In this document: positions 46,481 through 57,348 of the stretch, piece after piece
How positions within the stretch are numbered: the stretch's first letter is position 1
Layout: every line of letters starts with the position of its first letter
Origin: Tetragonia tetragonoides
Lineage: Eukaryota > Streptophyta > Magnoliopsida > Caryophyllales > Aizoaceae
DNA length: 64,000 bases
Direction of reading: 5' to 3'
Assembly (NCBI GenBank): GCA_038025085.1
Contig: CM076144.1
Coordinates: forward strand, 32,485,501-32,549,500
Notes under the pieces: generated by a model
Told to the model about the DNA's origin: nothing
The model's input: only the letters and a program-made list of their open reading frames with translations
Databases searched by the model: none
Made by a program: the position numbers and the translations under genes

Positions 46481-47166
46481 AAATTTCATCATGATCGGGG
46501 TATGATCAGAAAACAAGGGATCTCTGTATTCTGCTGTAACATGACCATAACAAGAAATCCAATCTGCACTACCCATAGCTCTATCAATTTTACTAATAAC
46601 ATGATTATAGTCCAAGTATAATGCCTACCCACAGCCTTGAGCTCAACCAACATTGAACTGTTCATAAAGTCTTGCAGATCCTCCACCTCATGATCAGCTA
46701 CTGGATTACCCTGTATCCTATCATCATTGTGTAGCACTGCATTATAGTCACCACATAGACACCATGATCCAACAATGTTCTGGCCAATAAGGTGCAAATC
46801 TCTCCACATATCACGCCTTACTTAAAGAGCATTCATACCATAGATAACACTAAAATAGCACCAAAAATCAAAATGTCTACTTTCCACCCTACAGTGACGG
46901 AATTGAGAATGAATTGCCATGATCTGAACATCAACATGTTCAGACAACCAACACACCCAAATTCTACCATTAACAGCCTTACTGTAATTATGAACCCATT
47001 GCCAATCCATAGCACATTTATTAATTATTGCAGCAGCTTTAGATTCTTTAACTTGGGTTTCAAGAATCCCTGCAAAAACTACTTTATTCTTTCTCAAAAA
47101 CACATTCAATTCCTTTTGCTTAAGAGGTTTAGTCAAACCTCTCACATTCCAAGTAAGGCAATTCAT
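46481..47166 (-). pseudogene. LINE ORF2: endonuclease domain
   Basis: Starts MNCLTWNVRGLTKPLKQKEL at 47166, the N-terminal signature of AP-type endonuclease in plant L1s. It continues with GSWCLCGDYNAVLHNDDRI and a GRHYTW motif near 46622. A stop after GMNAL (46822) and a later shift break it. Confidence 0.85.
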
Positions 47167-48625
47167 GAAGAAACAGATGTAGAGGTACCTGCCTCATCTC
47201 CAGGAGGGACAGGTGGGTCAACAGGCTCTATGACAGTCTCCAAAGAAGCAAATCGATTGCTAGAGTGAGGAATTATATCAGGGATAAAACCACCAGCTGC
47301 ACTGTAAGTTGTACCCTGTTTTGTAATTATACGGCTAGTATACCTCCTCACAATAGTAAAAGCAACCTGGTTAGCATTGGTTTTAGTTGTAGCCTCAACC
47401 TGAATAGTAGATGAAACTACAGGTTCAACATGAACAACAAGCTCTTCAGCTGGCTGTGGTTGCTTTTCAACCCAATTTTGTTTCTGTTGCTATCGTTTCC
47501 TCTGTCTCTTGTTCCTTGCTGGAACAACAACAGCTACAGTAGCATGCAAAACCCTCCTAGCAGGGATAAAGTCGCAATCATGACCAACTTGTAAACACTT
47601 CTTGCAATAGTCAGGTTTCCATTCTAATACAACTTTCTGAACAAAACTACAACTATCCAGGTCCTCCATTGTTACTTCCTCAGGAATAGGTTGTGTAACA
47701 TCAATTTCAACAAGAACTCTAGCATAGGAAACTCTGAGTTGTTAAGAGGTACACTCATCTGCATAAACAGATACCCTAAACCACTTGAAATTCTACTTAG
47801 TGAGTCAGTCCCCCAACAATTCAAAGGCAGATTTGGAAGTTTTACCCATAATGGAAGAATTCGCAAGAATTCATTCTTGAACTTAAAATCAAGAGTCCAT
47901 GCACGCATAACAATAGGCATATTATTCATGTTAAAAGGCCCAGATTACAAGATACCTTCTATATCCTTCAAAGTTTTAAACCTGGCAATGAAGAACCCAT
48001 CCTAATGAAGAAAAATTTCAGGTTGAGCTACATGGTTCCATAATTTAGCCAGATATTACACCATATAAGGATACGCAGGTCTATCTCCGACAACATAGAG
48101 CACAAATTAACCCATAAAGCATTATGTTTAGCTATATCCTTCTTATCAAGCACAATCACAGTTTTCCCATCTCTAATTTGGGGGGGGGGGGGTAAATTTC
48201 AGGGACATACCATTTTCCGTTGCACGATTACGCCCAAATTTTTCCGCCCAGGGCGCCTTCTCAGCTGGCGGTTCAACAACAACCTCCATCGCTGGAGGAG
48301 TTTCAATACCAGCACTGCCTTCTAGATTCAACACCCTAGCTGCTCTAGGTCAAGTTGGAGTAGGGTTCGGAGTCGATGCGACAATTCCACGATTCAACGA
48401 ACTCCCCGCCAGCTCAAAATTTGAAGAAGAACCACTAGTTGCCGGTGACCTCAAACCACCACCCTGGGAAGGTGTTTGATTCGGAGTAACCGACTTCTCA
48501 AGCGGATTCGATCCACTAATATGAGCACTCACCGAACTACCCACAGTGTACAAAGGAGCACCGCGCCCACTGCCGCCTCGTTTTGTACCACCACCATGCC
48601 TTCCACGTTCCACCGCCTCTAGCCA
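47163..48625 (-). pseudogene. LINE ORF1 remnant (DUF4283)
   Basis: The Gly/Ser-rich start MERGRHGGGTKRGGSGRG (48613) probably belongs to an ATG at about 48625, now out of frame. The DUF4283 part survives at 47929-47672 (LDFKFKNEFLRILPLWVKLP, CWGTDSLSRISSGLG). The C-terminal tail ends at 47163. A C-run (G on the gene strand side) at 48180-48192 disrupts the middle. Confidence 0.75.
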
Positions 48626-48758
48626 TCAGACTCGTTGGAGTGTAAATTAGCAGCCCTCGCTTAACGTACGCCAATAGTTTTTAGGAGAGAGAAAGTTTGT
48701 ATTATATTTCATTTAACTTAATTTAGTTTGTCATCATCAAAACAATCATGGCTCAACA

Positions 48759-49210
48759 AATTCCCTCTTTTTGATGATGGCAAACCCATAGTAACATTCT
48801 ATTAAGAAATAGATGTTAGTGATGCAATTTATATGTCATAGATAAATTATCAATCAAAAAGACTATAAAAACATATGTGAACCATTATAATATATAACAA
48901 TGAGTACTAATGATTCAAAGACAAAAATAAATTTCTTTGTTTTATTCTTCCCCTTTTTCTTTCAATCAAAACTCTCGGTTTTATTCATGTTTTGGTCTCT
49001 CTTTTTTTCTTTTTCTTTTTCTCTCATCTTTTCCTTTCTCTTGTATTTTCTCTCTTATGAGAAAAACAAGAGAATAACAATCCACAGTACTCCAATGAAA
49101 CTGGAAAAAGTAAGTAAAAAGACATTAGACAGTAATCTGAATAAACGAAAAATTTGAGTTCACCATAAACAAGACAATGTAATATAAATATATGCGTTAT
49201 TAATAATAAC
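48759..49210. other. AT/TC-rich sequence left of the LINE fragment
   Basis: Begins with the purine tract that precedes the SIRE-like LTR on the minus strand. The stretch at 48938-49055 is a T/C-rich tract. The ORFs here are composition artefacts and no gene is called. Confidence 0.45.
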
Positions 49211-49212
49211 AG

Positions 49213-49530
49213 ATTTCAGTTGATAAACTATGTGTACTCTGTAATGGTGATGAGGAAAAGCACGAGCATCTGTTCTATGAATGTCCCTGGGCAACTGAAT
49301 TAAAGGGGACTGTCTGTAGCTGGATACAATGCAATAGCATACCTGACAATGGAAGAAGGGTCTATGCTTGGGTCAGAAAAAGGAGAAAGGCAAGCAGAGC
49401 ACAGAAGAGGGTCATGGAAGTTAGTATAGCAGCAGTCACATACCATATATGGATAGAGAGAAATCTAAGGGGCAATAGTCCTAATTATCTAGCATCATTA
49501 TTTTTCTTCCCCCTTTTGACATTAGCGAAA
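49213..49530 (+). pseudogene. Orphan LINE zf-RVT fragment
   Basis: An open stretch of about 95 codons reads CVLCNGDEEKHEHLFYECPW and later YHIWIERNLRG, the C-terminal zinc-binding region of a plant L1 ORF2. It lies on the plus strand, opposite to the LINE at 43647-48672, with no other LINE sequence nearby. The zinc ligands (CVLC...H...C) are intact. It is a captured or 5'-truncated fragment. Confidence 0.7.
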
Positions 49531-49742
49531 AGGCCACTATGTCAAAAAAGGTAGAACATATTCCTAAGAAAAATATAAATATGAATCTTAGCAAAAAAAA
49601 CTTTGTTCCTAATAAAAATATGACTCTAAGTAGCTCAAGCACCAATCTATGGATGCTTCTTTCAATCAAAACTAGTTCCTTTGTGTTTAAATATATTTGT
49701 TCGCCCTTAGATGATATACTTCCCTTTAGCTAGGTAGGGAAC

Positions 49743-50961
49743 TGTAAGGACCCAGGATTTCTACGCCCACAGAGTGCGTCCTTATAGAAAATTTGTAAGT
49801 TGGAGGTTTAGATAAGTTCAAGGGACCATCGAGTTGGAAAATCTTTTGAAAATACTTGAATTGAATAAAAACCATGAAAGAGGTCACAAATCTGCTATCG
49901 GCGTTTTATCGAAGGGACAAACTGAAGGGACAACCCAATAGCGCGATAATTGAACTGTCATTTTTTTTTTAAAGACTCCCGCTCATATAGAACATATGAG
50001 TACCCAAGAATAAAGGGTTCGGGGGCGAAGGTACGAGGTGGGAAGGTGTTAGGCACCCAACTCACCCGTTTATGACGGCCTCTACTAACTCAAGTTTGCT
50101 TACTAATTTAAAGACATGATTCCCACACAAACCGGATTAACAACCTAGACTTAGACTATTAAATGGTTCATCACAAGCATCACAACATTTATTTTTAACC
50201 CTTGTTTAGACATGCATTCGATTGACAAATTGAGCAGCACAACGACTAGACATGTTTGGACAAACAATATTTAGGAAGCAGTAAAAGACGTTATTGGCAT
50301 AATATCTACATTATGACTACTAGAAAATAAATAATTAGGCAAGCAATTTAATTTGAACCCTCAGGAGTTTAGTACCTTAACTGTAGGCTATATTTGACAA
50401 AAATAGTAAAGACAAGATCTCAAGTTTGGAAGAAAGAAGGAGAAGCTCGGGAGTACTCAACCGAGAATAGAGGTTGTCAACTGTAGACTGTCTATTTTGA
50501 ATGAGGGTCGAGGGTTGTATATATAGGCGCAGGAAGTAGGGTTGGACGGGTGAAGGGAGCCGAAATTTAGATTCTGGGATGAAAAAATAGTCAGGCCGAA
50601 AGACTGAGTGAGGGCCGCTGGCGGCCTAGGCCACAGCCGCTAGCGGCCTTGGCTATTACCCCAGGGTGATTTTTAGTGTTCCGAAAATGTGAAAAGACTG
50701 TTTTACCTTTCTGCGGTAAAAAGACGATTTTATCCCCGACTCGCAACTTGGCGACCGGGAGTCGGAAAAGGACACGAGAGGTGTCGTTGGAAAGATCTTG
50801 AACGGGGCTTTTGAATGGGACTGGAATGAAGAAGTGGTCGAGGAAAAACCTGAGACGTTATTTTACCTATTAAAGCAAAAATAGAATTCAAGTTTATAAA
50901 TTACTCCTTTCATCATCGGGCTTTTGCGGAGAAATCTGAAGGCGCTTTTTTGGCGTCTACA
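49743..50961 (-). repeat. Tat element copy A, 3' LTR
   Basis: Plus-strand ends are TGTAAGGACCC and GGCGTCTACA, with purine tract GAAGCCCCCAATTTG (plus strand) following at 50962. It aligns along its length with 59755-61078 at roughly 88-90% by eye. It contains the box GGGAAGGTGTTAGGCACCCA (50040-50059) and the palindromes GCCGCTGGCGGC (50614-50625) and GCCGCTAGCGGC (50636-50647). Confidence 0.85.
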
Positions 50962-51270
50962 GAAGCCCCCAATTTGATCGAGCTTGAGTAAAAGCGAAGA
51001 TCAAAGTATTCCGAAGGCGACATGCAGGATGCTGATCTGCACAAGGTGTATGAAAGTGTACAGTATGTATGCATATGAAGACAAACCTGAGTTAAGACAT
51101 GCTCGTAGCGTGCTAGGATTTCATCTTTGTGAACATAAGAAAAATAAAGTTTAAGGTTAGCAGGACAAACACCGCTCATAGATGGTTGAAATTTTTGCTG
51201 GGGACCTGTATTCAGAGTGAATGAAAAAGTTAGTAATACTTTGAGAATGATCAACATAGACTGCTTAAAC

Positions 51271-51540
51271 AAACAGTGACTAAACACCGCTCGGCGGGTG
51301 TCGAGATTCCATCTCTATACGAGAAATGAAAAGGTCGACGAGACAGCACGATTAAAAATAACGGCTGTAAATGGGAAGTAACACTGGTGAGAGTGAATAG
51401 TATAAATGCTTTATTTGAGCAAACAGTGACTAAGCACCACTCAGCGGATGCCGAGATTCTGTCTCCGCACGAGAAACGAAAAAGTCGAAGAGATAGTGCG
51501 ATAAGAAATGACGGCTGTAAAATGGTTAAAACTTATGAAC
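51271..51540. repeat. 150-bp direct duplication in Tat 3' region, copy A
   Basis: AAACAGTGACTAAACACC... starts at 51271 and a second copy starts at 51421, 150 bp apart and about 80% similar. Copy B has only one such unit (from 61387). Confidence 0.75.
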
Positions 51541-52023
51541 AGTTTAGCTGCAATAGCTTAAGCAATCATTGACTGAAACATATAAAAAACAAAGGACAGT
51601 ATAACCGCAATAGTTTAAGCAATCATTGACTGGTTCGAAGAAGTGACCTCGTAGAAGGACAGTTTAACCGCAATAGCTTAAGCGATCATTGACTAACCCG
51701 AATAAGTGACCTCGTAGAAGGATAGTTTAACCGCAATCGCTTAAGCGATCATTGACTGACCCGAATAAGTGACCTCGTAGAAGGACAATTTAATCGCAAT
51801 ATCTTAAGCGACCATTGACTGAACCGAATTTGTGACCTCGTAGAAGGACAGTTTAACCGCAATAGCTTAATTGACCATTGACTGACCCGAATAAGTGACC
51901 TCGTAGAAGGACGGTTTAACCGCAATAGCTTAAGCGGCCATTGACTAACCCGAATTTGTGACTTTGTAGAAAAGGACAGTTTAACCGCAATAGCTTAAGC
52001 GGCCATTGACTGACCCGACTTTG
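51530..52023. repeat. 63-bp satellite-like array in Tat 3' region, copy A
   Basis: Units beginning GACCTCGTAGAAGG occur at 51645, 51708, 51771, 51834, 51897 and 51960, exactly 63 bp apart. Two degenerate units lie upstream. Each unit contains the palindrome GCTTAAGC or close variants within a larger imperfect dyad (CAATAGCTTAAGC..CATTG). It lies between the antisense PMD gene and the 3' LTR. Confidence 0.9.
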
Positions 52024-52663
52024 GAAACTGGCTGTCTTATAAAAATTTGACCACTCCGGGTAAATAATATTGTCGGGGCATACCTAGGCTTGTGTATTTG
52101 GGACCTGCAAAACAATTGGGTTAGCTTTACCTGATAATAATTGGTACCGCAAAAGGGGCCAACTGTTGAATTTTGAATTGGTGGGCCAAAGGGACTTGCT
52201 CCCGTGCGCTCGGTACCGGCCTTTGCCGCGAACGAACTGGAATAACGGTCTTTGGACTGGTAAAAAAAGTCGTGGGACAGCAGGTGGGGCCCGCGTGCAG
52301 GTCTTTCAGGGCCTCTAGCTCTGGGCCTCTTAGCAAGGGCCACTAGCAGCCCTCGCGAGTGCCGTTAGCGGATCTCACTTGAGCTGGCTTAAAATGTTTT
52401 GATTCGAATTTCTTTTCGCGTTTTGCTGCATTACCGTCTTCTTCGTCGAGAGCTTTGGTCAAGAGCAAGCTCCATCGTTGAGTGCTTCAATTTCTTCAAG
52501 GTAAGTAAATTCTCAACTAAATTCCTCGGTTTTTGTCTTGAACTTGTTTATTTTTCTGCCTAGTTGCTGAATTTCGGGTTGCATGGTTTAATAGGTACTT
52601 GTTTCTTGCGAATCTGAAACTTGAAATTTTCACTTGTAGAGAGAGAAAACTCCATTTTTCTTC
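52024..52663 (+). promoter_or_regulatory. Upstream region and 5' UTR intron of antisense PMD gene, copy A
   Basis: Degenerate palindrome units (GCCACTAGCAGC at 52339, GCCGTTAGCGG at 52361) lie about 300 bp upstream of the ATG. A probable 5' UTR intron runs from a donor TCAAG|GTAAGT near 52500 to an acceptor ACTTGTAG near 52638. The same donor and acceptor are kept in copy B (62516 and about 62655). No TATA box was found. A CTTCTTCG-rich leader precedes the donor. Confidence 0.5.
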
Positions 52664-55432
52664 AATGGCTCCCAAAATAAAGGGAAGCGTCCCATGGTGA
52701 GGAGGAGGAAAACCGGGACCTTTTTCGCACTGGGCTTCCTTCTTCCAGTACACCCCTCCCTCGGCATGCAGATGGGGCTAGTTTGTATCAGGATTCGTTT
52801 ATGCTCGTGGACTGGCGCCCGGCTGCGTTTTGGGATCGTAGTGTTTTTCTACTGGACAGGCAGAGTCATCTGTCTAACCCTCAGTTGGTATGTTTCTGAC
52901 TCTCTCTTTTTTTTCTTGGTTCTGTTCAGTATTTATATTTTGAACTGAAAATTTGAACTATTAGTGCTTTGGCACACGAACAAATTGGGATTTGTACTGG
53001 ATTGGTGGTTAGCTGTATATAATTTGTGTTGAATTTTTTTCGGCTGTATTTGGTAGTATGTGGTTTGTTGAGGAAATTTTATTTGTTGGCTAGGGTATTG
53101 GTGTTCTGCTGTAGTCTCATGGGTCCACTTCTTATTGGGCCATGATGTTGAGCACATTTTCTGTGGGGGCTAGGGAGATAGTGCAGGCTTCGGGTTTTGG
53201 GCACTTTTTGTCGGTTATCCCTGCTTGTCATTCAGGGGATACTAGGATAGTTGCTCGGGGATTATTTGAGAAGTTTTGGGATACCACGAACACTTTCCAC
53301 ACACCTGTGGGGGAGATGTTTCCTACTCCCTATCAGTTTGCTGTACTGACGGGCTTGTCCTTTAGAGGGCGTCGTATACAGTATGACGCAACTTATCACC
53401 GGCAGTCTGATAGGTTGCTCGAGCTATACGGGCCTGTATCTGTGCATTTTTAGAGGGATCGAGTTTCCTTGCCGGTGTTATGGGGAGCCTTAGCGGAGCA
53501 GGGGATTACCGAGGAGTAGAGGACTCGTATTTTCTTGGCTTACCTGTTGGGGAGACCATCTTTGCCCAGAAGAAGAGTGTGTGTCAGGTCGGCTTCTTGA
53601 CATGCTTAGCTGACTTGTCTAGAGTGCATGAGTACAATTTTGGTGCTCCTGCGTATGCTTCTTTGGTGAGGTGGTGTCATCAGGCTTGTAGGCCTAAGTT
53701 GACGAGTCAGAGGGTGTCTATTTCGGGCCCGTGGAGGATACTGGAGGTAGGCATATATGCTTTCTTTCTTTCCTTTGCATATGCATGCTTTGTAGGAGAG
53801 CTTATATCTTATTACTTTTGCTTCATTTGGCAGCTGTGGTTCTTTGAGTATTTTCCTGCTTTTGGTCCTCATCGTCCTATTTTGAGGATGTTTCCACTAG
53901 GTTCACGGTGGGTCGGTAGGGATAACCATATGTTTTCCTCTTTGGAGCATTTTTGGACTACCTTTGAGAGTCATGCTGCCTCTGAGGTTGGTTGTCTTTT
54001 TGACTTGCTCTTGTATTATTATTTTTTGGTCCATTTGATGTGAATGAACTTTGATCTCGTAATCTATAGGTGTCGTGGACTACCTTTGACGATATTCCTG
54101 GGGTTCCACCCCATATTACCACCGAGTCCTTCAGGGTATCCACCTTGCGGGTATTCTTTGAGGGGCCTTTTAGCTTTGTGTGGTACTTGGGGGACCGTTT
54201 GACTCGGTTGGTCTATCCTGTCTTGGGCGGTCATTTAGTTCCGGAGGACCTTCCCATCACCATGTTCTACCTGCGCAACTTGCGCGTAGAAGATTTGGGG
54301 GTCGTGACTCGAGGAATGGCGGCCATGGAGTTTGTTGACCCGGAGATTGCTGGTTTGGACCATATCGCTGTATATCTGGCCTATTGCTTAGGTCGCCTAA
54401 TGCCGAACCTTAGTTTTGAGGTAAGATCTTTATTTGCTCCTTTTTAGCTAAATGTGAGATATACTGACTTTTGTGCTTTGTAGGCGGATCATTTGGCTCC
54501 TCAGGGTCCGAGGAGGTCCCATTCCAGAGTTCCTCGTGGCCAGCCCCCGAGTGTGACCTTGCCGAGCAACGGGTGAGATACCTTGGTGAGAGTGGGGGAC
54601 GCATAGTAGAGGAGTTCCCTTTACACATTGCTGATGGAGAGATTGTGGAGGGCTTGCCCTTGCCTGATGGTTGTACGGGGGTAAGTTTTTATCCCTTCTT
54701 GCTCTTTTTTTTTTGTGTGTCTCTTTTGCATGCTGACTATATCTTTTGCCTCTTCTTGTAGCTGAACCGGGAGCAGACTTCTCAAGTCTTCAAGCTCATT
54801 CATCTGTTGAAGAAAGACTATAGCCGGGTGATGGGTAAAGGGAAGAGTTCTCGATCGGGCACTGCTAGTGTAAGTACACTTTTGTCTTTTGTTTAGCTAA
54901 GTGGAGTGCTTAGTCTAACATTTGGTCTTGACTGTGTGTAGATGTCATGGTCTTCGTCTTCTGTGGGACCCCGACACTCGTCAGCTGCGAGGACCTCTTC
55001 GGCGAGCGGGCCATCCATCGCTCGTTCGCCTATTATAGCTGCGACCAAGGCTCCTGTTGATGCGGCGCCCGGACCTTCTATGCCGCACATTCTTGTGCCT
55101 GAGATGTTTTCTCCAGCGGGTTTTCAGCCTTCTTCGAGTAGTAGGCCCGTTGTGACCCCTATGGATGGAGGTTGGGCGAACGCCCTTGGGTGGGATGTGC
55201 CTCAAATCGGGCCTTCATATCAGCATGTGGCTTCTTTGGGATGGGGTTTTCGAGAGGTACCCCCATGCACGCACCAGTATATGATGGACGGGATATGAGG
55301 CCTAACAACAGCAGACCTATTTATAGCTCGTTCAGCACTCAGGGCTCCTTCTACTATTCGGCTGGGAACTACGGTCAGGGACCGTCTATTGAGGATGAGG
55401 CCGATAGCAATGGCGATGATGACTCTACTTGA
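52664..55432 (+). pseudogene. Plant mobile domain (PMD) gene, antisense in Tat copy A
   Basis: Predicted exons: 52664-52887, 53115-53746, 53834-53986, 54070-54420, 54484 to about 54680, 54762-54869, 54942-55432, each with GT-AG borders. Exon 2 has PMD hallmarks: GFGHFLSVIPACHSGDTRIV, FWDTTNTFHTPVGEMFPTPY, FAVLTGLSFRGRRIQYD, RLLELYGPV. Later exons give FEYFPAFGPHRPILRMFPLG and WYLGDRLTRLVYP. PMD occurs in MAIN/MAIL1-type nuclear proteins and in plant transposons. Lesions against copy B are a 1-bp deletion in exon 1 (near 52694), a stop near 53451, a stop near 53517 (Q to TAG), and shifts near 53560, 54570 and 55255. The tail is Ser/Pro-rich and acidic (DEADSNGDDDST). The gene is dead here but its structure is clear. 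Confidence 0.75.
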
Positions 55433-55930
55433 ACAATGTAGGATTGTTTTGTAAACATTGGTCTCCAAACCTTGTACTCCTGTTTTTTTTTTATGCATAT
55501 ATTCGATTATGCCTGTCTGATCTCTAGGTATGCAATGTGTTATGCAGTAATGAGTAGGACATAATTTAGGGAATAAAGTGAAGAAAAGGTAAAATTTGCA
55601 AGAAAAAGCAAAAATTACACATATTATACGCCCTAAAAAAATAAATAAAGAAAAAAGCAAAAAAGAAATGAAAAAAAGAATAAGTCTAAGAGAGTCTCGG
55701 GCCTTGTAATCCTGTGGTGCATCTGAAAACTGGGCTCAAAACCGAGCGGTACAAACCAAACGGGCGGGCGAAAACGTCAACTGTGCTGAGGTCGGGGCCG
55801 CTAGCGGCGCTGGGCTGGGCTGCCAGGGGCGCTGGGTAAAAGGTGAGGGCCGCTAGCGGCCTTGACCAAAGCTGCTGACGACTTTGATTTTGGGCCTTTT
55901 TCGTGGATTTCTGACCCGATTTTTTTTGCC
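55433..55930. other. Spacer between the two antisense genes
   Basis: Holds the probable 3' UTR of the PMD gene, A-rich sequence to about 55680, then a GC-richer stretch. Two perfect GCCGCTAGCGGC palindromes lie at 55797-55808 and 55849-55860, upstream of the TATA box of the next gene. Confidence 0.55.
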
Positions 55931-56011
55931 TATAAATAAGATTTACGGGATGTGTAATGTCGTATCTCTTTTTCGGACTTTATCTCTCTCAAATTTCTCA
56001 AAGCCTTTACC
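55931..56011 (+). promoter_or_regulatory. TATA box and leader of antisense gene 2
   Basis: TATAAATA at 55931-55938 stands 74 bp before the ATG at 56012, with a C/T-rich leader (TATCTCTCTCAAATTTCTC) between. Spacing fits a start near 55962-55970. The element lies on the strand opposite to the retrotransposon's own transcript. Confidence 0.55.
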
Positions 56012-57348
56012 ATGGTGAAATCCTTTGAAAATCTGTTCGATGCTAATCTGACCATAGAAGATAAACTTGAACTGCCTCCTTACCATATCTCAACCTTTTT
56101 GGCTTTAAGTCCAACCAAAATCTTGTGGCCCCTTCTTCGATCTGCTTTGAACTATTGGGACCCAAACTTGCACATCTTCCATTTCGGTAATTCTGAATTA
56201 TGCCCTTTAGTTGAAGAATTTGCTTCAATTACTAATATGTCTGATGTTCTTCCCCCAGCTGTGCCTTACTTGAGGGATGGCTTTAGTAATTAGTACAGGA
56301 AATCTCTAGGCTTGACAATTGCAGAAGCCAAAAGTATGATTCTTGGTGTTGATGTGGACTTAGTTCAAATTTGTGAGAAGTTTGCTCCTTCTTCTGAACA
56401 GGATGCAATATTTAGGCGTTGCCGCCGACAGGCTTTTTTACTTTGCCTTTTGAATCGCCTATTGTTTGCTAATGGAGAGTCCTCCAACCTAGGTAGAGCC
56501 TCGTTGTTGCGAGTGGTGAATCAAATGGCTGACGAGCATTATCCTTTGCGTCTGGTGATAGGGGAAACTATTTTGGGGCTTGACAGCTTAAAAGTTTCGC
56601 CTCACGAGGCTATTTCTGGAAGCCCCCTGTTACTTTAAATTTGGTTGTGTGAGCATCTAAGGTTGATGGAATCGCCAGAGAACATGATAGCTCGCACCTC
56701 TCAGGCTTGGAAAAAGAAGACTTATACTGCCGCCAACTTGTTGGTTAGAAAAAGGCTATATGATGAAAAGACCCTTGCTGAATGGGATGCCTTTTTCCAT
56801 GCCGGATCTGCTATTCGTTGGCACGTGACTTGGTGGAGCTTGACCTCTTTGGTGGCTTGCTGCAATTTGTCCCCCATACTACTATAGTGGGCCTGTACAG
56901 GAGTACTTGTATCTTTCCTTCTAGGGTTATGAGACAGTATGGGTTAAAGCAGGTTATCCCTCATTAGGAGACTTTGAGACAACCTACCTTGGCTTAGACC
57001 ACTGAATTCGCTAAGGATTGGAGAAAATATTGGCGTGGCAGGGATCGTTGGACAGTACCTCGGGTGATTGCCCCAACCCATGTTTCTGAGACCTATTTGA
57101 ACTGGCTTTCCTACAGTGATGGAGAAGCGAGACGAGCCCTTGGTCATGAGGAGTGGGACCAAGTATTACCTAGGTATGTCTCAGGAACAGGAAGCAAGAA
57201 AAGGAAGGGGGGGCCTTATGAGGAAGGCTATCATGTAATAAAAAGAGTCAAACCCCCATCTCAAGGAAGCGATCATAGGCCATCCTCAAGCCAGGGTCCT
57301 TCAAAGAAAAACTCTTCAACGAAGCCTTCTAAAGGGAAGAAGGATTAA
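56012..57348 (+). pseudogene. Antisense gene 2 of Tat copy A (retrotransposon-type PMD-like ORF)
   Basis: A single long frame from MVKSFENLFDANL to a Lys/Ser-rich basic tail (TKPSKGKKD), about 445 codons, broken by stops at about 56291, 56636, 56885 and 56965. Conserved-looking parts are LHIFHFGNSELCPLVEEFAS, a YRKSLGLT stretch, WLCEHLRLMESPENM and RVMRQYGLKQVIPH. The RVxRQxGxxQxIP pattern is typical of the antisense ORFs of Tat elements and of PMD C-terminal regions. No introns are needed, unlike the neighbouring PMD gene. Function unknown. The stops are mostly single substitutions in an otherwise open frame, so it decayed recently relative to the gag-pol part. Confidence 0.65.

Larger units (their letters stand above)
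43647..48672 (-). mobile_element. L1-type LINE, near full length, defective
   Basis: The order on the minus strand is ORF1 (48613-47163), endonuclease (47166-46489), RT (about 46350-44812) and zf-RVT (44549-44175). The 3' end near 43738 runs straight into an (AT)n tract. The short repeat AATAGTTT at 43639-43646 and 48673-48680 may be the TSD. Stops and frameshifts are spread along both ORFs. It interrupts the SIRE-like LTR. Confidence 0.8.
42266..49742 (-). mobile_element. SIRE-like copia remnant (3' LTR plus internal 3' region), split by a LINE
   Basis: Minus-strand sequence at 48758 starts TGTTGAGCCATGATTGTTTT, then GATGATGACAAAC. It is preceded by CATCATCAAAAAGAGGGAA, the usual SIRE/Maximus junction of purine tract and LTR. 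The LTR resumes after the LINE and ends at 42266 (GCTACTAACA), with the typical G-run (42290-42298, GGGGGGGTGAATTGTG) inside. LTR length without the LINE is about 1.46 kb. The portion at 48759-49742 would be 3' internal sequence, cut by the Tat element at 49743. No pol is left. Confidence 0.6.

Noticed and set aside
48900..49157. 85-codon Phe/Ser-rich ORF resembling a membrane protein
   Set aside because: It is a translation of a T/C-rich tract in retrotransposon 3' sequence.
51530..52023. CRISPR array
   Set aside because: The 63-bp units are contiguous tandem repeats without unique spacers and sit inside a plant retrotransposon.
52694..52948. Separate 84-codon protein near the start of the PMD gene in copy A
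   Set aside because: It is the wrong frame of PMD exon 1 created by a 1-bp deletion; the intact frame is seen in copy B.
53480..54043. Free-standing 187-codon protein
   Set aside because: It is a shifted read through PMD exon 2, an intron and exon 3; exon borders match between copies A and B.
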